Assembly (NCBI GenBank): GCA_947628315.1
Contig: CANQZJ010000016.1
Coordinates: 1 to 38,278 of the forward strand
Direction of reading: 5' to 3'
Source of the DNA: an uncultured Oscillospiraceae bacterium
GTDB lineage: Bacteria > Bacillota > Clostridia > Oscillospirales > Oscillospiraceae
Length of the DNA stretch: 38,278 nt
The notes beneath the pieces were generated by a model. That model was not told the origin of the DNA and did no database searches. It was given only the letters and a program-made list of their open reading frames with translations. This document shows, in pieces, positions 7,630 through 14,576 of this stretch (the first letter of the stretch is position 1; each line of letters starts with the position of its first letter). A program made the translations under genes and the position numbers.

Positions 7630-9498
7630 ATGGCATACGATTTCAGCGGGTATGCGACCAAGAACGACATCCGTTGCTCCGACGGTCGCGTAATCCGCAG
7701 CGGTGCGTTTCAGGACTGCGACGGCAAGACCGTCCCACTGGTCTGGAACCACCTTCACACGGAGATGGAGAACGTCCTCGGCCACGCCCGGCTTGAGAAC
7801 CGCAACGACGGCGTGTACGCCTACTGCACGCTGAACGACACGGAGGCCGGCCGTCAGGCGCGCGCCCTCGTGAAGAACGGCGACCTCACGGCGCTCTCCA
7901 TCTACGCCAACGAGCTCCAGCAGCAGGGTGCCAACGTCGTCCACGGGAACATCCGCGAGGTCAGCGTCGTGCTGTCCGGCGCGAATCCCGGGGCGATGAT
8001 TGACAACCTGAGCTTCGAGCATGACGGCATGTTCGACCCAATCGACGACGAGGCCATCATCTACTCGGGTCTTGAGCACTCCGTGTCCCTCGCCCATCAG
8101 GCCGGCGGCGCCGTCGCGGAACGCATCCCCGTCGAGGAGAGGGAAGAGGAGGGTGCACCCGAGCCCACCGTTCAGGACATCCTCGACACGCTCACCGAGG
8201 ACCAGATGGACGCCGTCTACGCGCTCATCGGCGCCACCGTTCAGGACCTTGAGGACGGGGAGGCCGAGGACTACGCGGACGACGAGGACTATGACGAGGA
8301 GATTGAGCAGAGCGGCATCTCGGACGGCGAGTCCGACTCGATGGCGCAGAGCGACTCAGAAGAGGGGGTTGCCCTTATGAACCAGAACGTTTTCGACAAC
8401 GACGCCGAGGCCATCCAGCACGACGGCGTGATGACCAAGACCGAGATGGAGTCCATCTTCGCGGACGCCCGCCGCATCGGCAGCCTCAAGGAGGCCGTCA
8501 TCGAGCACGGCTTCGAGGACCTCACCGTCTCCGAGCCCTCCGTCTCCATGCAGGACCGGGCCCTCGCGCACGGCGTCGAGACCATCGACATGCTGTTCCC
8601 CGACTTCAAGAACATCCCCTCCTCCCCCGCGGTGCTCGCGCGCCCGATGGAGTGGGTGTCCGGCGTCCTCGGCGGCATCTCCAAGAGCCCGTTCAACCGC
8701 ATCCGCTCGATGGCCTTCGACATCACGGCCGAGGAGGCCCGTGCACGGGGATACATCAAGGGCAAGAAGAAGGTCGAGGAGCAAATCAAGGCGCTCAAGC
8801 GGACCACCACCCCGCAGACCGTCTACAAGCTCCAGAAGCTCGACCGTGACGACGTCATCGACATCACCGACTTCGACATCGTCGCGTTCCTCAAGTCCGA
8901 GATGCGCATGATGCTCGACGAGGAGCTCGCCCGGGCCATCCTCGTCGGCGACGGCCGCACCGCCATCGACGAGAGCAAAATCAAGGAGGACAACATCCGT
9001 CCGGTGTGGGGCGACGACGAGGTCTACACCATCAATCACCGGTACGACACCAAGCCCTCCTCCAAGGAGGAGCTGGAGCAGTTCATCGACGACATCATCC
9101 GCAGCCGCAAGGACTACCGCGGCTCCGGCAACCCGACGCTCTTCATCGGGACCGACCTGCTCACCGAGATGCGCCTCATCCGAGACGCCGACGGCTACCG
9201 TCGCTACAAGAACGACACCGAGCTCGCTCAGGACCTCCGCGTCTCCAAGATTGTCGACGTGCAGCTGCTCGACGGCCTCAAGCGCGAGGTCTCCGGCAAG
9301 CAGCGCGAGTTCGGCGCGCTCATCGTCAACCTGCGCGACTACACCATGGGCGCCACCCGCGGCGGTCAGGTCACGCTGTTCGACGACTTCGACCTGAACT
9401 ACAACAAGATGGAATACCTCATCGAGACCCGCTGCTGCGGCGCCCTCACCCAGCCGAAGTCCGCACTCGCCTTCGAGTTCGGAGAGGCCGAGGATTAG
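7630..9498 (+). CDS. Prohead protease fused to major capsid protein
   Basis: The product is 622 residues. Residues 1-130 form an S78-type prohead protease with H41 in VWNHLH and S90 in LTALSIYAN, the expected catalytic pair. Residues 135-248 are acidic and helical (VQDILDTLTEDQMDAVYALI), resembling a scaffolding delta region. From M250 onward an HK97-fold capsid protein runs to the end, with long-arm and E-loop-like segments, then FIGTDLLTEMRLI and YLIETRCCGALTQPKSAL. Protease, scaffold and capsid in one ORF are known in some gut phages. Cleavage near residue 250 would release the capsid subunit. An internal ribosome site and ATG at 8377 could also make capsid protein directly. Confidence 0.9.
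   Translation: MAYDFSGYATKNDIRCSDGRVIRSGAFQDCDGKTVPLVWNHLHTEMENVLGHARLENRNDGVYAYCTLNDTEAGRQARALVKNGDLTALSIYANELQQQGANVVHGNIREVSVVLSGANPGAMIDNLSFEHDGMFDPIDDEAIIYSGLEHSVSLAHQAGGAVAERIPVEEREEEGAPEPTVQDILDTLTEDQMDAVYALIGATVQDLEDGEAEDYADDEDYDEEIEQSGISDGESDSMAQSDSEEGVALMNQNVFDNDAEAIQHDGVMTKTEMESIFADARRIGSLKEAVIEHGFEDLTVSEPSVSMQDRALAHGVETIDMLFPDFKNIPSSPAVLARPMEWVSGVLGGISKSPFNRIRSMAFDITAEEARARGYIKGKKKVEEQIKALKRTTTPQTVYKLQKLDRDDVIDITDFDIVAFLKSEMRMMLDEELARAILVGDGRTAIDESKIKEDNIRPVWGDDEVYTINHRYDTKPSSKEELEQFIDDIIRSRKDYRGSGNPTLFIGTDLLTEMRLIRDADGYRRYKNDTELAQDLRVSKIVDVQLLDGLKREVSGKQREFGALIVNLRDYTMGATRGGQVTLFDDFDLNYNKMEYLIETRCCGALTQPKSALAFEFGEAED
8361..8379 (+). promoter_or_regulatory. Internal ribosome site and ATG for the capsid domain
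   Basis: AGAGGGGG at 8361-8368 stands 8 nt before an in-frame ATG at 8377, which encodes M250 of the protease-capsid fusion. This falls exactly at the predicted border between scaffold and capsid. It would let the cell make many capsid subunits per protease. The sequence also encodes Glu-Glu-Gly, so chance is possible. Confidence 0.5.
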
Positions 9499-9510
9499 AG
9501 AGAGAGCCTT

Positions 9511-9672
9511 GTGCCGGAACCCCTTGAGGAGGACTACGATGGCGACAAGGTGGGCGACGAGGTCATGAAGACCGAGACGACCGACCAGCCGCTGGAGGTC
9601 CTCAAGCCCAATCCGGACTTGCAGGTCAATGAGGTGCGGGCCCGAGGGGACATCGCACCGGGCCACGACTAG
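9511..9672 (+). CDS. Small acidic hypothetical protein
   Basis: A GTG at 9511 follows the purine tract AGAGAGAG and opens a complete 53-residue frame ending in TAG at 9670-9672, 11 nt before the next gene. The product begins MPEPLEEDYDGDK and is rich in Glu/Asp and Pro with no hydrophobic core, so it is probably disordered. Its place between the capsid gene and the head-closure gene suggests a head accessory role, but nothing in the sequence proves function. The tight fit between neighbours and the intact frame support it as a real gene. Confidence 0.55.
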   Translation: MPEPLEEDYDGDKVGDEVMKTETTDQPLEVLKPNPDLQVNEVRARGDIAPGHD

Positions 9673-9683
9673 GAGAATTCAAA

Positions 9684-10010
9684 ATGGCTAGGTTCTACGG
9701 ATACGTCGGCTTCATCGAGACCGTCGACGACGGGACCGGCATATGGGAGGAGCGGGAGACGGTGAGGCCGTACTACGGCGACGTCAGCCGCAACATCCGT
9801 CGCTGGGACCACCAGCAGAACGCGACCGCGGACAACCTCCAGCTGAACAACACCATCTCGATACTGGCGGACGCATTCGCCTACGAGAACCTAGAGGCCA
9901 TGAGGTGGGTCGAGTACAACGGCACGAAGTGGCGCGTGACGTCCGCGGAGCTCAACTACCCGCGCATCACGCTGTTCTTTGGAGGGGTGTGGAATGGGCC
10001 TTCTGACTAG
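9684..10010 (+). CDS. Head closure (stopper) protein
   Basis: This 108-residue, beta-rich protein has FYGYVGFIETVDDGTGIWEE near the start and AMRWVEYNGTKWRVTSAEL followed by PRITLFFGGVW at the end. This pattern is typical of small head-closure proteins found directly after capsid genes in gut siphophages. They plug the head-tail channel below the connector. The ATG lies in the recurrent cassette GAATTCAAAATGG, with AGGAGA 5-10 nt upstream. The stop overlaps the next gene by 17 nt. A neck protein is well supported by context, but the exact ring (stopper or terminator) is not. Confidence 0.68.
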   Translation: MARFYGYVGFIETVDDGTGIWEERETVRPYYGDVSRNIRRWDHQQNATADNLQLNNTISILADAFAYENLEAMRWVEYNGTKWRVTSAELNYPRITLFFGGVWNGPSD

Positions 10011-10329
10011 GCAGGACCTTCACGAAGCACTCGTCGACGCCTTGGGCTCGAACAACGTCTACTACGAGCCCCCGGAGAGCGTGAAGCTGAACTACCCATG
10101 CATCGTCTACTACCTGTCCCGGATGCACAACCGAGGCGCGAACAACCGCCCGACGTACATCCGCTATGACAGCTACACCGTCACGTACATCGACCCGAAG
10201 GTCGAGCAGACGAGGCGGTTCGGCGAGAGCGTGCCGGAGAGGCTCCTCGCCCTCGGGGGCTCGGTGTACGACCGCCAGTTCACGGCCGACAACCTGCATC
10301 ACTACGTCTTCACAATCTACCTCGGATAG
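9994..10329 (+). CDS. Tail completion / tail terminator-like protein
   Basis: The product is 111 residues from ATG 9994, behind GGAGGGG (9981-9987). An upstream in-frame TTG at 9979 precedes that site and is unlikely. The protein starts MGLLTRQDLHEALVDALG and contains KLNYPCIVYYLSRMHNRGANNRPTYIRYDSYTVTYIDP and a final HHYVFTIYLG. This profile is shared by neck and tail-completion proteins that cap the tail tube and connect it to the head. The position just before the tail tube genes fits. It overlaps the preceding gene by 17 nt, which implies coupled translation. Confidence 0.68.
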   Translation: MGLLTRQDLHEALVDALGSNNVYYEPPESVKLNYPCIVYYLSRMHNRGANNRPTYIRYDSYTVTYIDPKVEQTRRFGESVPERLLALGGSVYDRQFTADNLHHYVFTIYLG

Positions 10330-10338
10330 GAGGTGCGA

Positions 10339-11859
10339 ATGGCAGCTCTCGTATGGGATGCGGTCGGCGAACACCGGTTTGAAATCGGAGTCGACCACGG
10401 CATCCTGTTCCCCGTCAAGAACGGCAAGTACCAGACAGGCGTCGCTTGGAACGGCCTGACGGCCGTAACGGAGAGCCCAGAGGGCGCAGAGCCCAACGAC
10501 CAGTACGCGGACAACATCAAGTACCTGACCCTCCGCTCCACCGAGACCTTCAACGCGACCATCGAGGCGTTCACGTACCCGGACGAGTTCCTTGAGTGCG
10601 ACGGCACGCTCAGCCCGATGGCCGGCGTGCACTTCGGGCAGCAGACGCGCACCCCGTTCGGCTTCGCCTACCGCACGAAGGTGGGCAACGACGTTCAGGG
10701 AATGGACGCCGGGTACATCCTCCATCTCATCTACGGCTGCACGGTCTCCCCGGCCGAGCGCTCGTACCAGACGGTGAACGACTCGCCCGAGGCCATGACG
10801 TTCAGCTGGGAGCTGGACTCCACGCCGGTTCAGGCGCCCGGTTACAAGCCGGTCTCCTCGGTCACAATCAACTCGACCGAGGTCTCCCCGGAGATGATGG
10901 CACGCATCGAGGCCGTCCTCTGCGGGAGCGTAACCGGTGACCCGCGGCTCCCGATGCCGGACGAGATTCCCGGAATCCTGTCGACGCCCATGGCGTTCTT
11001 CAAGGTCTCCGTGCCAGATGAGTCGCTCGAAGTCGGCAACCGCACCATCGCCGACTTCATCGACGACGTCAAGGTGGACGACGAGGCCGGCGCCATGTCC
11101 GGCACGGTCAAGAAGGTGCGCGGATGGAGCGGGCCCGGCCCCAGCGTCCAGAATATCAGCAACTACATCCTGCCGGTGAAGCTTGAGCAGGACCCGGGCA
11201 AGACCGTCCGCCTCAGCGTCAAGAGCAAGGACGGCGGCGTGCTGGCGACCCTCAAGGGGCGCAACGGCATCGAGTACGTCATCGTGCCCAAGAACCACGA
11301 CGGCGCCTACGTGCGCATCCAGCAGTCGGACTCCGGCGACCTCGCCGAGGACGTGACCGTCGAGCAGGACTACGACCTGAGCGGCATCGCGTACGAGGAG
11401 TCCTCGGCACCCGCCGACCAGATGGAGCCCAGCACCACGTCCACGTACATCAAGCAGTACATGGACGAGAAGCACCCGGACAAGACGGTGGACGACCTTC
11501 AGTCGAACCTCGTCATCCGCAACACCGGCGACGCGAGCTACCAGCTTGAGGGTACGGTCCACTACGTCACGGGCTTCACGTCATTCTACGACAAGGAGAG
11601 CCCGGACGGGCGCTTCGCCATCTTCCGCTTCGCACCGAAGGACAAGACGCATCGCATCGGATGCAAGGGCTCCGAGGCGAAGGGCGGGAACGACTCCGTC
11701 TTCGACGCGAACGACTTCATCGTCCTCGCGCGTCTCGACGGGTACATGGAGCAGGAGGACCACTCCCTGACCGTCTACGAGTACGCCGCGGACGGCCAGC
11801 AGAAGCTCAACACCTTCACCTTCGACCTCGACACCCTCACCTTCGACCTCAGGCAGTAA
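10339..11859 (+). CDS. Major tail protein, long paralogue
   Basis: The product is 506 residues, starting at ATG 10339 behind AGGAGG. The first 215 or so residues are the tail tube domain: ALVWDAVGEHRFEIGVDHGI, then the NGLTAVTESPEGAEPNDQYADN region and the VNDSPEAMTFSWELDS signature. They are about four-fifths identical to the next gene. The remaining ~285 residues, after the LPMPDEI block, are absent from the neighbour. They contain charged beta-rich segments (HDGAYVRIQQSDSGDLAEDV, GTVHYVTGFTSFYDKESPDG) that could decorate the tube surface. Tail tube proteins polymerise around the tape measure. Confidence 0.88.
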   Translation: MAALVWDAVGEHRFEIGVDHGILFPVKNGKYQTGVAWNGLTAVTESPEGAEPNDQYADNIKYLTLRSTETFNATIEAFTYPDEFLECDGTLSPMAGVHFGQQTRTPFGFAYRTKVGNDVQGMDAGYILHLIYGCTVSPAERSYQTVNDSPEAMTFSWELDSTPVQAPGYKPVSSVTINSTEVSPEMMARIEAVLCGSVTGDPRLPMPDEIPGILSTPMAFFKVSVPDESLEVGNRTIADFIDDVKVDDEAGAMSGTVKKVRGWSGPGPSVQNISNYILPVKLEQDPGKTVRLSVKSKDGGVLATLKGRNGIEYVIVPKNHDGAYVRIQQSDSGDLAEDVTVEQDYDLSGIAYEESSAPADQMEPSTTSTYIKQYMDEKHPDKTVDDLQSNLVIRNTGDASYQLEGTVHYVTGFTSFYDKESPDGRFAIFRFAPKDKTHRIGCKGSEAKGGNDSVFDANDFIVLARLDGYMEQEDHSLTVYEYAADGQQKLNTFTFDLDTLTFDLRQ

Positions 11860-11875
11860 GAGAGGAGTGACACGC

Positions 11876-12547
11876 ATGTCCGCACTAGTATGGGACAAGG
11901 TCGGCGAACACAAGTTCGAGATTGGCGTCGACCATGGCGTCATCTACCCAGTCAATCAGGAGACCGGCGAGTACCAGAACGGCGTCGCTTGGAACGGCCT
12001 GACGGCCGTCACCGAGAGCCCCGAGGGCGCCGAGCCCAACGACCAGTACGCCGACAACATCAAGTACCTAACCCTCCGCTCCACCGAGACCTTCGGCGCG
12101 ACCATCGAGGCGTTCACGTACCCGGAGGAGTTCGCCCTCTGCGACGGCTCCGCCGAGCTGTCGGACGGCGTGCGAATCGGCCAGCAGCCGCGCATCCCGT
12201 TCGGGTTCGTGTACCGCACCAAGGTGGGCAACGACGTTCAGGGCATGGACGCCGGCTACCTCCTGCACGTGGTCTACGGCTGCACGGTATCCCCGTCCGA
12301 AAGGGCCTACCAGACCGTCAACGACTCGCCGGAGGCCATGACGTTCAGCTGGGAGCTGGACTCCAACCCCGTGCCGGTCACCGGCCACAAGCCCGCGTCC
12401 ACCGTCACCATCGACTCCACCCTCGTGGAACCCGAGAAGCTCAAGAGGCTTGAGGACTACCTCTTCGGGACCGAGGGCGAGCTGCCCGAGAACGAGCCCC
12501 GAATCCTCCTTCCCGACGAAATCGTCGCACTCATGGAGGGCGACTGA
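11876..12547 (+). CDS. Major tail protein, short paralogue
   Basis: The product is 223 residues, ATG 11876 behind AGAGGAG. It repeats the tube domain of the preceding gene almost residue for residue (VAWNGLTAVTESPEG, QYADNIKYLTLRSTETF, KVGNDVQGMDAGY, VNDSPEAMTFSWELDS). It ends 16 residues past the point where the long paralogue continues into its C-terminal extension (RILLPDEIVALMEGD against RLPMPDEIPGIL). This looks like a recent tandem duplication, with the extension gained or lost in one copy. The phage may build a mixed tube of plain and decorated subunits, or use one for the tube and one for a terminal ring. That is an inference. Confidence 0.88.
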   Translation: MSALVWDKVGEHKFEIGVDHGVIYPVNQETGEYQNGVAWNGLTAVTESPEGAEPNDQYADNIKYLTLRSTETFGATIEAFTYPEEFALCDGSAELSDGVRIGQQPRIPFGFVYRTKVGNDVQGMDAGYLLHVVYGCTVSPSERAYQTVNDSPEAMTFSWELDSNPVPVTGHKPASTVTIDSTLVEPEKLKRLEDYLFGTEGELPENEPRILLPDEIVALMEGD

Positions 12548-12601
12548 AGGGGGTCCTCGATTCTCGCCCCAGACGGCGCCGCCAGATTCGGTGGCAGGTA
12601 C

Positions 12602-13042
12602 GTGAACGAGTTTCAGGACAGGGTGCACGTCAGCGATGAGTTCGGGTACATCGACGGGCGGCTCTTCGCCCTCGAACCGGACCCGGACTTGGAGCTTCAA
12701 AATGGACACGCCCTTCTCCTCACGCTGCCCCCGGGGTCGTCCTCGTCGACCGTGGCGACCTTGGAGGTGCAGGAGGAGACCGGAGACCCGACGGACCCGT
12801 ACTCGACGACCTTCGAGACCGTCATCCACGGTGGTGAGACCGCGGCCCTGCCGATTCAGTCGCCGAGCGACGAGCTCGTGAGGGCGAGAATCAGGGTCAA
12901 CCGCCGACTCGTGAGCGACCGGCGGTACACGTTGAGCGACGACCACGACGGCACCCCGTCCGACCCGCACGTGCACGAGCTGCGGCTCATGGCCGTGGGC
13001 CCGAGGCGCACGGACGAGGTCGTCGGGGGGCCGCAGGCATGA
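12602..13042 (+). CDS. Hypothetical tail-region protein, uncertain start
   Basis: The product is 146 residues from GTG 12602, a start with only a weak GGCAGG upstream. The frame is open back to the previous stop, and AAGGGGG (12547-12553) stands 6 nt before an in-frame ATT at 12560, which would give 160 residues starting ILAPDGAARFGGRYVNEF. Visible features are an early FQDRVHVSDEFGYIDGRLF, a Ser-rich beta segment and a PHVHELRLMAVGP end. I do not recognise the family. Its site between the tail tube and the tail chaperones suggests a tail protein. The ribosome site argues for the longer form if ATT can initiate here. Confidence 0.6.
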   Translation: MNEFQDRVHVSDEFGYIDGRLFALEPDPDLELQNGHALLLTLPPGSSSSTVATLEVQEETGDPTDPYSTTFETVIHGGETAALPIQSPSDELVRARIRVNRRLVSDRRYTLSDDHDGTPSDPHVHELRLMAVGPRRTDEVVGGPQA

Positions 13043-13049
13043 CGATGAG

Positions 13050-13088
13050 GACGGGGCGGTGCCGGATGACGCCTCCCGCCGCTCCGTC
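13050..13088 (+). terminator. Stable hairpin before the tail chaperone genes
   Basis: Arms 13050-13061 and 13077-13088 pair at all 12 positions (two G-T wobbles) around a 15-nt loop. There is no long T tract after it, only CTTGTCC. It stands in the 81-nt gap between the 12602 gene and the chaperone gene. It may attenuate transcription or protect the 3' end of the abundant tail tube message. Either role is an inference. Confidence 0.4.
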
Positions 13089-13123
13089 CTTGTCCATATC
13101 CCTTGCAGATAAAGGAGCGAGAC

Positions 13124-13657
13124 ATGCTCAAGCAGACCATCACCTACATCAACTACAACGGCCAGAAGCGCACGCGCGACTTCTACTTCAACCTCAACCG
13201 GTACGAGCTCACCAAGCTCATGGCCGGCAAGGACAACATGTCCTTCCAAGACTACCTCGTCGCCATCTCTCAGGAGCAGAACCTTGAGAAGCTCATCGAG
13301 CTCCTCAAGGACGTCATCCTGATGTCGTACGGCGAGAAGTCGTCCGACGGAGAGACCTTCGTCAAGAACGACCAGCTCAGAGAGGACTTCCTGAACAGCC
13401 CGGCGTTCTCCGAGCTGTACATGTCGCTCCTCAACGACACGGACGCGGCCGTCAAGTTCGTCACGGGTGTCCTACCGCCCGACCTGCGGCTCTCCAGCGA
13501 GCAGATGCAGGACATGCGGAGGAGCGCCGCGGACGCCACCGCGGAGGCCCGAGCGAGCTTCAACGCGGACCCGACCATGACGGTCGAGGCCGACCCAATC
13601 GGACCCGAGAGCCTGAAGCTGGTGCCCGATGCTGACCATAACAGTCGAGCCGACTGA
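13124..13657 (+). CDS. Tail assembly chaperone 1 (gpG-like)
   Basis: The product is 177 residues. ATG 13124 is chosen over the in-frame CTG/TTG positions upstream because AAAGGAG (13111-13117) sits 6 nt before it. The protein begins MLKQTITYINYNGQKRTRDFYFNLNRYELTKL, a form widespread in gut siphophages between tail tube and tape measure genes. There, lambda gpG-type chaperones keep the tape measure soluble and recruit tube subunits. The middle is helical (LEKLIELLKDVILMSYGEKSSDG), and the tail is acidic and Ala-rich. It overlaps the next gene by 29 nt in another frame, the arrangement expected for a gpG/gpGT pair, though the second gene has its own ATG. Confidence 0.8.
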   Translation: MLKQTITYINYNGQKRTRDFYFNLNRYELTKLMAGKDNMSFQDYLVAISQEQNLEKLIELLKDVILMSYGEKSSDGETFVKNDQLREDFLNSPAFSELYMSLLNDTDAAVKFVTGVLPPDLRLSSEQMQDMRRSAADATAEARASFNADPTMTVEADPIGPESLKLVPDADHNSRAD

Positions 13658-14189
13658 GAAGTTCGACTACGAGACCGAGCGCTTCGTCAAGCCCCCGGTG
13701 GACCACCCGGTGACGCTGCACCTTGAGCACTCTCTCATATCGCTGTCCAAGTGGGAGTCCAAGTGGAAGGTGCCGTTCCTCGTCGAGAACGCGACCGAGC
13801 ACACTGCCGAGCAGATGCTCGACTACATCAAGTGCATGACGGTCAATCAGGTTCCCGACGCCATATACGACTACCTCACCCCCGAGAACGTCCGGGACAT
13901 CTACGCCTACATACAGGACAGCATGACGGCCACGACGTTCTCCAAGGGGGACAGGACGGCCGTGGGCAGGAAGCGCGAGGTCATAACCGCCGAGGTCATC
14001 TACTACTGGATGGTGACCTTCGGGATAAGCAAGGACTACGAGAAGTGGCACCTGAACAGGCTGCTCACCCTGATAAACGTCTGTTCGGTCAAGAACCAGC
14101 CGTCGAAGAAGATGAGCAGGAATCAGGTGCTCATGCAGCAGCGGGCACTCAATCAGGCCCGCAGGAGGAAGTACGGCACTAGGGGGTAG
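13629..14189 (+). CDS. Tail assembly chaperone 2 (gpT-like) / tail protein
   Basis: The product is 186 residues. It starts MLTITVEPTEKFDYE and contains LEHSLISLSKWESKWKVPFL, a TAEVIYYWMVTFGI block and WHLNRLLTLINVCSVKNQPSKKMS, all landmarks of a conserved gut-phage family found directly before the tape measure region. The ATG lies inside the upstream gene, with only a weak ribosome site, so coupling or a frameshift may feed it. The frame relation would need a +1 or -2 shift, and I saw no obvious slippery site. Its likely role is to help assemble the tail around the tape measure. It follows the gpG-like gene, as in other siphophages. Confidence 0.75.
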   Translation: MLTITVEPTEKFDYETERFVKPPVDHPVTLHLEHSLISLSKWESKWKVPFLVENATEHTAEQMLDYIKCMTVNQVPDAIYDYLTPENVRDIYAYIQDSMTATTFSKGDRTAVGRKREVITAEVIYYWMVTFGISKDYEKWHLNRLLTLINVCSVKNQPSKKMSRNQVLMQQRALNQARRRKYGTRG

Positions 14190-14192
14190 GCG

Positions 14193-14576
14193 GTGTCCAT
14201 AGTAACCGTTTCCTCGTCCGGCGACTTCGGGAAGATGGAGAAGTTCCTTCAGGCCATGGCCGAGGAACGTGAATTCGCCAGAATCGAGGAGTTCGCCGCA
14301 CGGGGAGTGGAGGCTCTGGCCGCCGCCACCCCGGTGCGCACCGGTGCGACCGCCGCCGCGTGGGACTACGAGATAGAGCGCGGTGGCGGCAACGTCACGA
14401 TAAACTGGACGAACAGCAACGAGAACGACGGGTTCAACGTCGCCGTCGGCCTCCAGTACGGTCACGGCACCGGCACCGGGGGCTACGTGCCGGCGATTGA
14501 CTACGTCAACCCCGCGATGCGGGACGTGTTCCAGCAGATAGCCGACGAGGTCTGGGGGGAGGTCGAGAGGGCGTGA
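14193..14576 (+). CDS. HK97 gp10-like tail/neck protein
   Basis: The product is 127 residues. It starts at GTG 14193 behind AGGGGGTAGG. Helix-rich residues 10-45 are followed by ALAAATPVRTGATAAAWDYEI, then NWTNSNENDGFNVAVGLQYGHGTGTGGYVPAIDYVNPAM, the recognisable core of gp10-like proteins. These act at the head-tail joint or tail terminus. In most phages this gene lies nearer the head-closure genes. Here it has been placed directly before the tape measure. Its stop overlaps the GTG start of the tape measure gene. Confidence 0.82.
   Translation: MSIVTVSSSGDFGKMEKFLQAMAEEREFARIEEFAARGVEALAAATPVRTGATAAAWDYEIERGGGNVTINWTNSNENDGFNVAVGLQYGHGTGTGGYVPAIDYVNPAMRDVFQQIADEVWGEVERA

Noticed and set aside
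13039-13287. 82-codon open frame from ATG 13039
   Set aside because: It crosses the hairpin gap and the start of the chaperone gene, and the product after codon 25 is shadow sequence.
13600-13660. Programmed frameshift joining the two tail chaperone genes
   Set aside because: The second gene has its own ATG in the overlap, the frames need +1 or -2, and no slippery heptamer was seen. Not excluded, but not supported.
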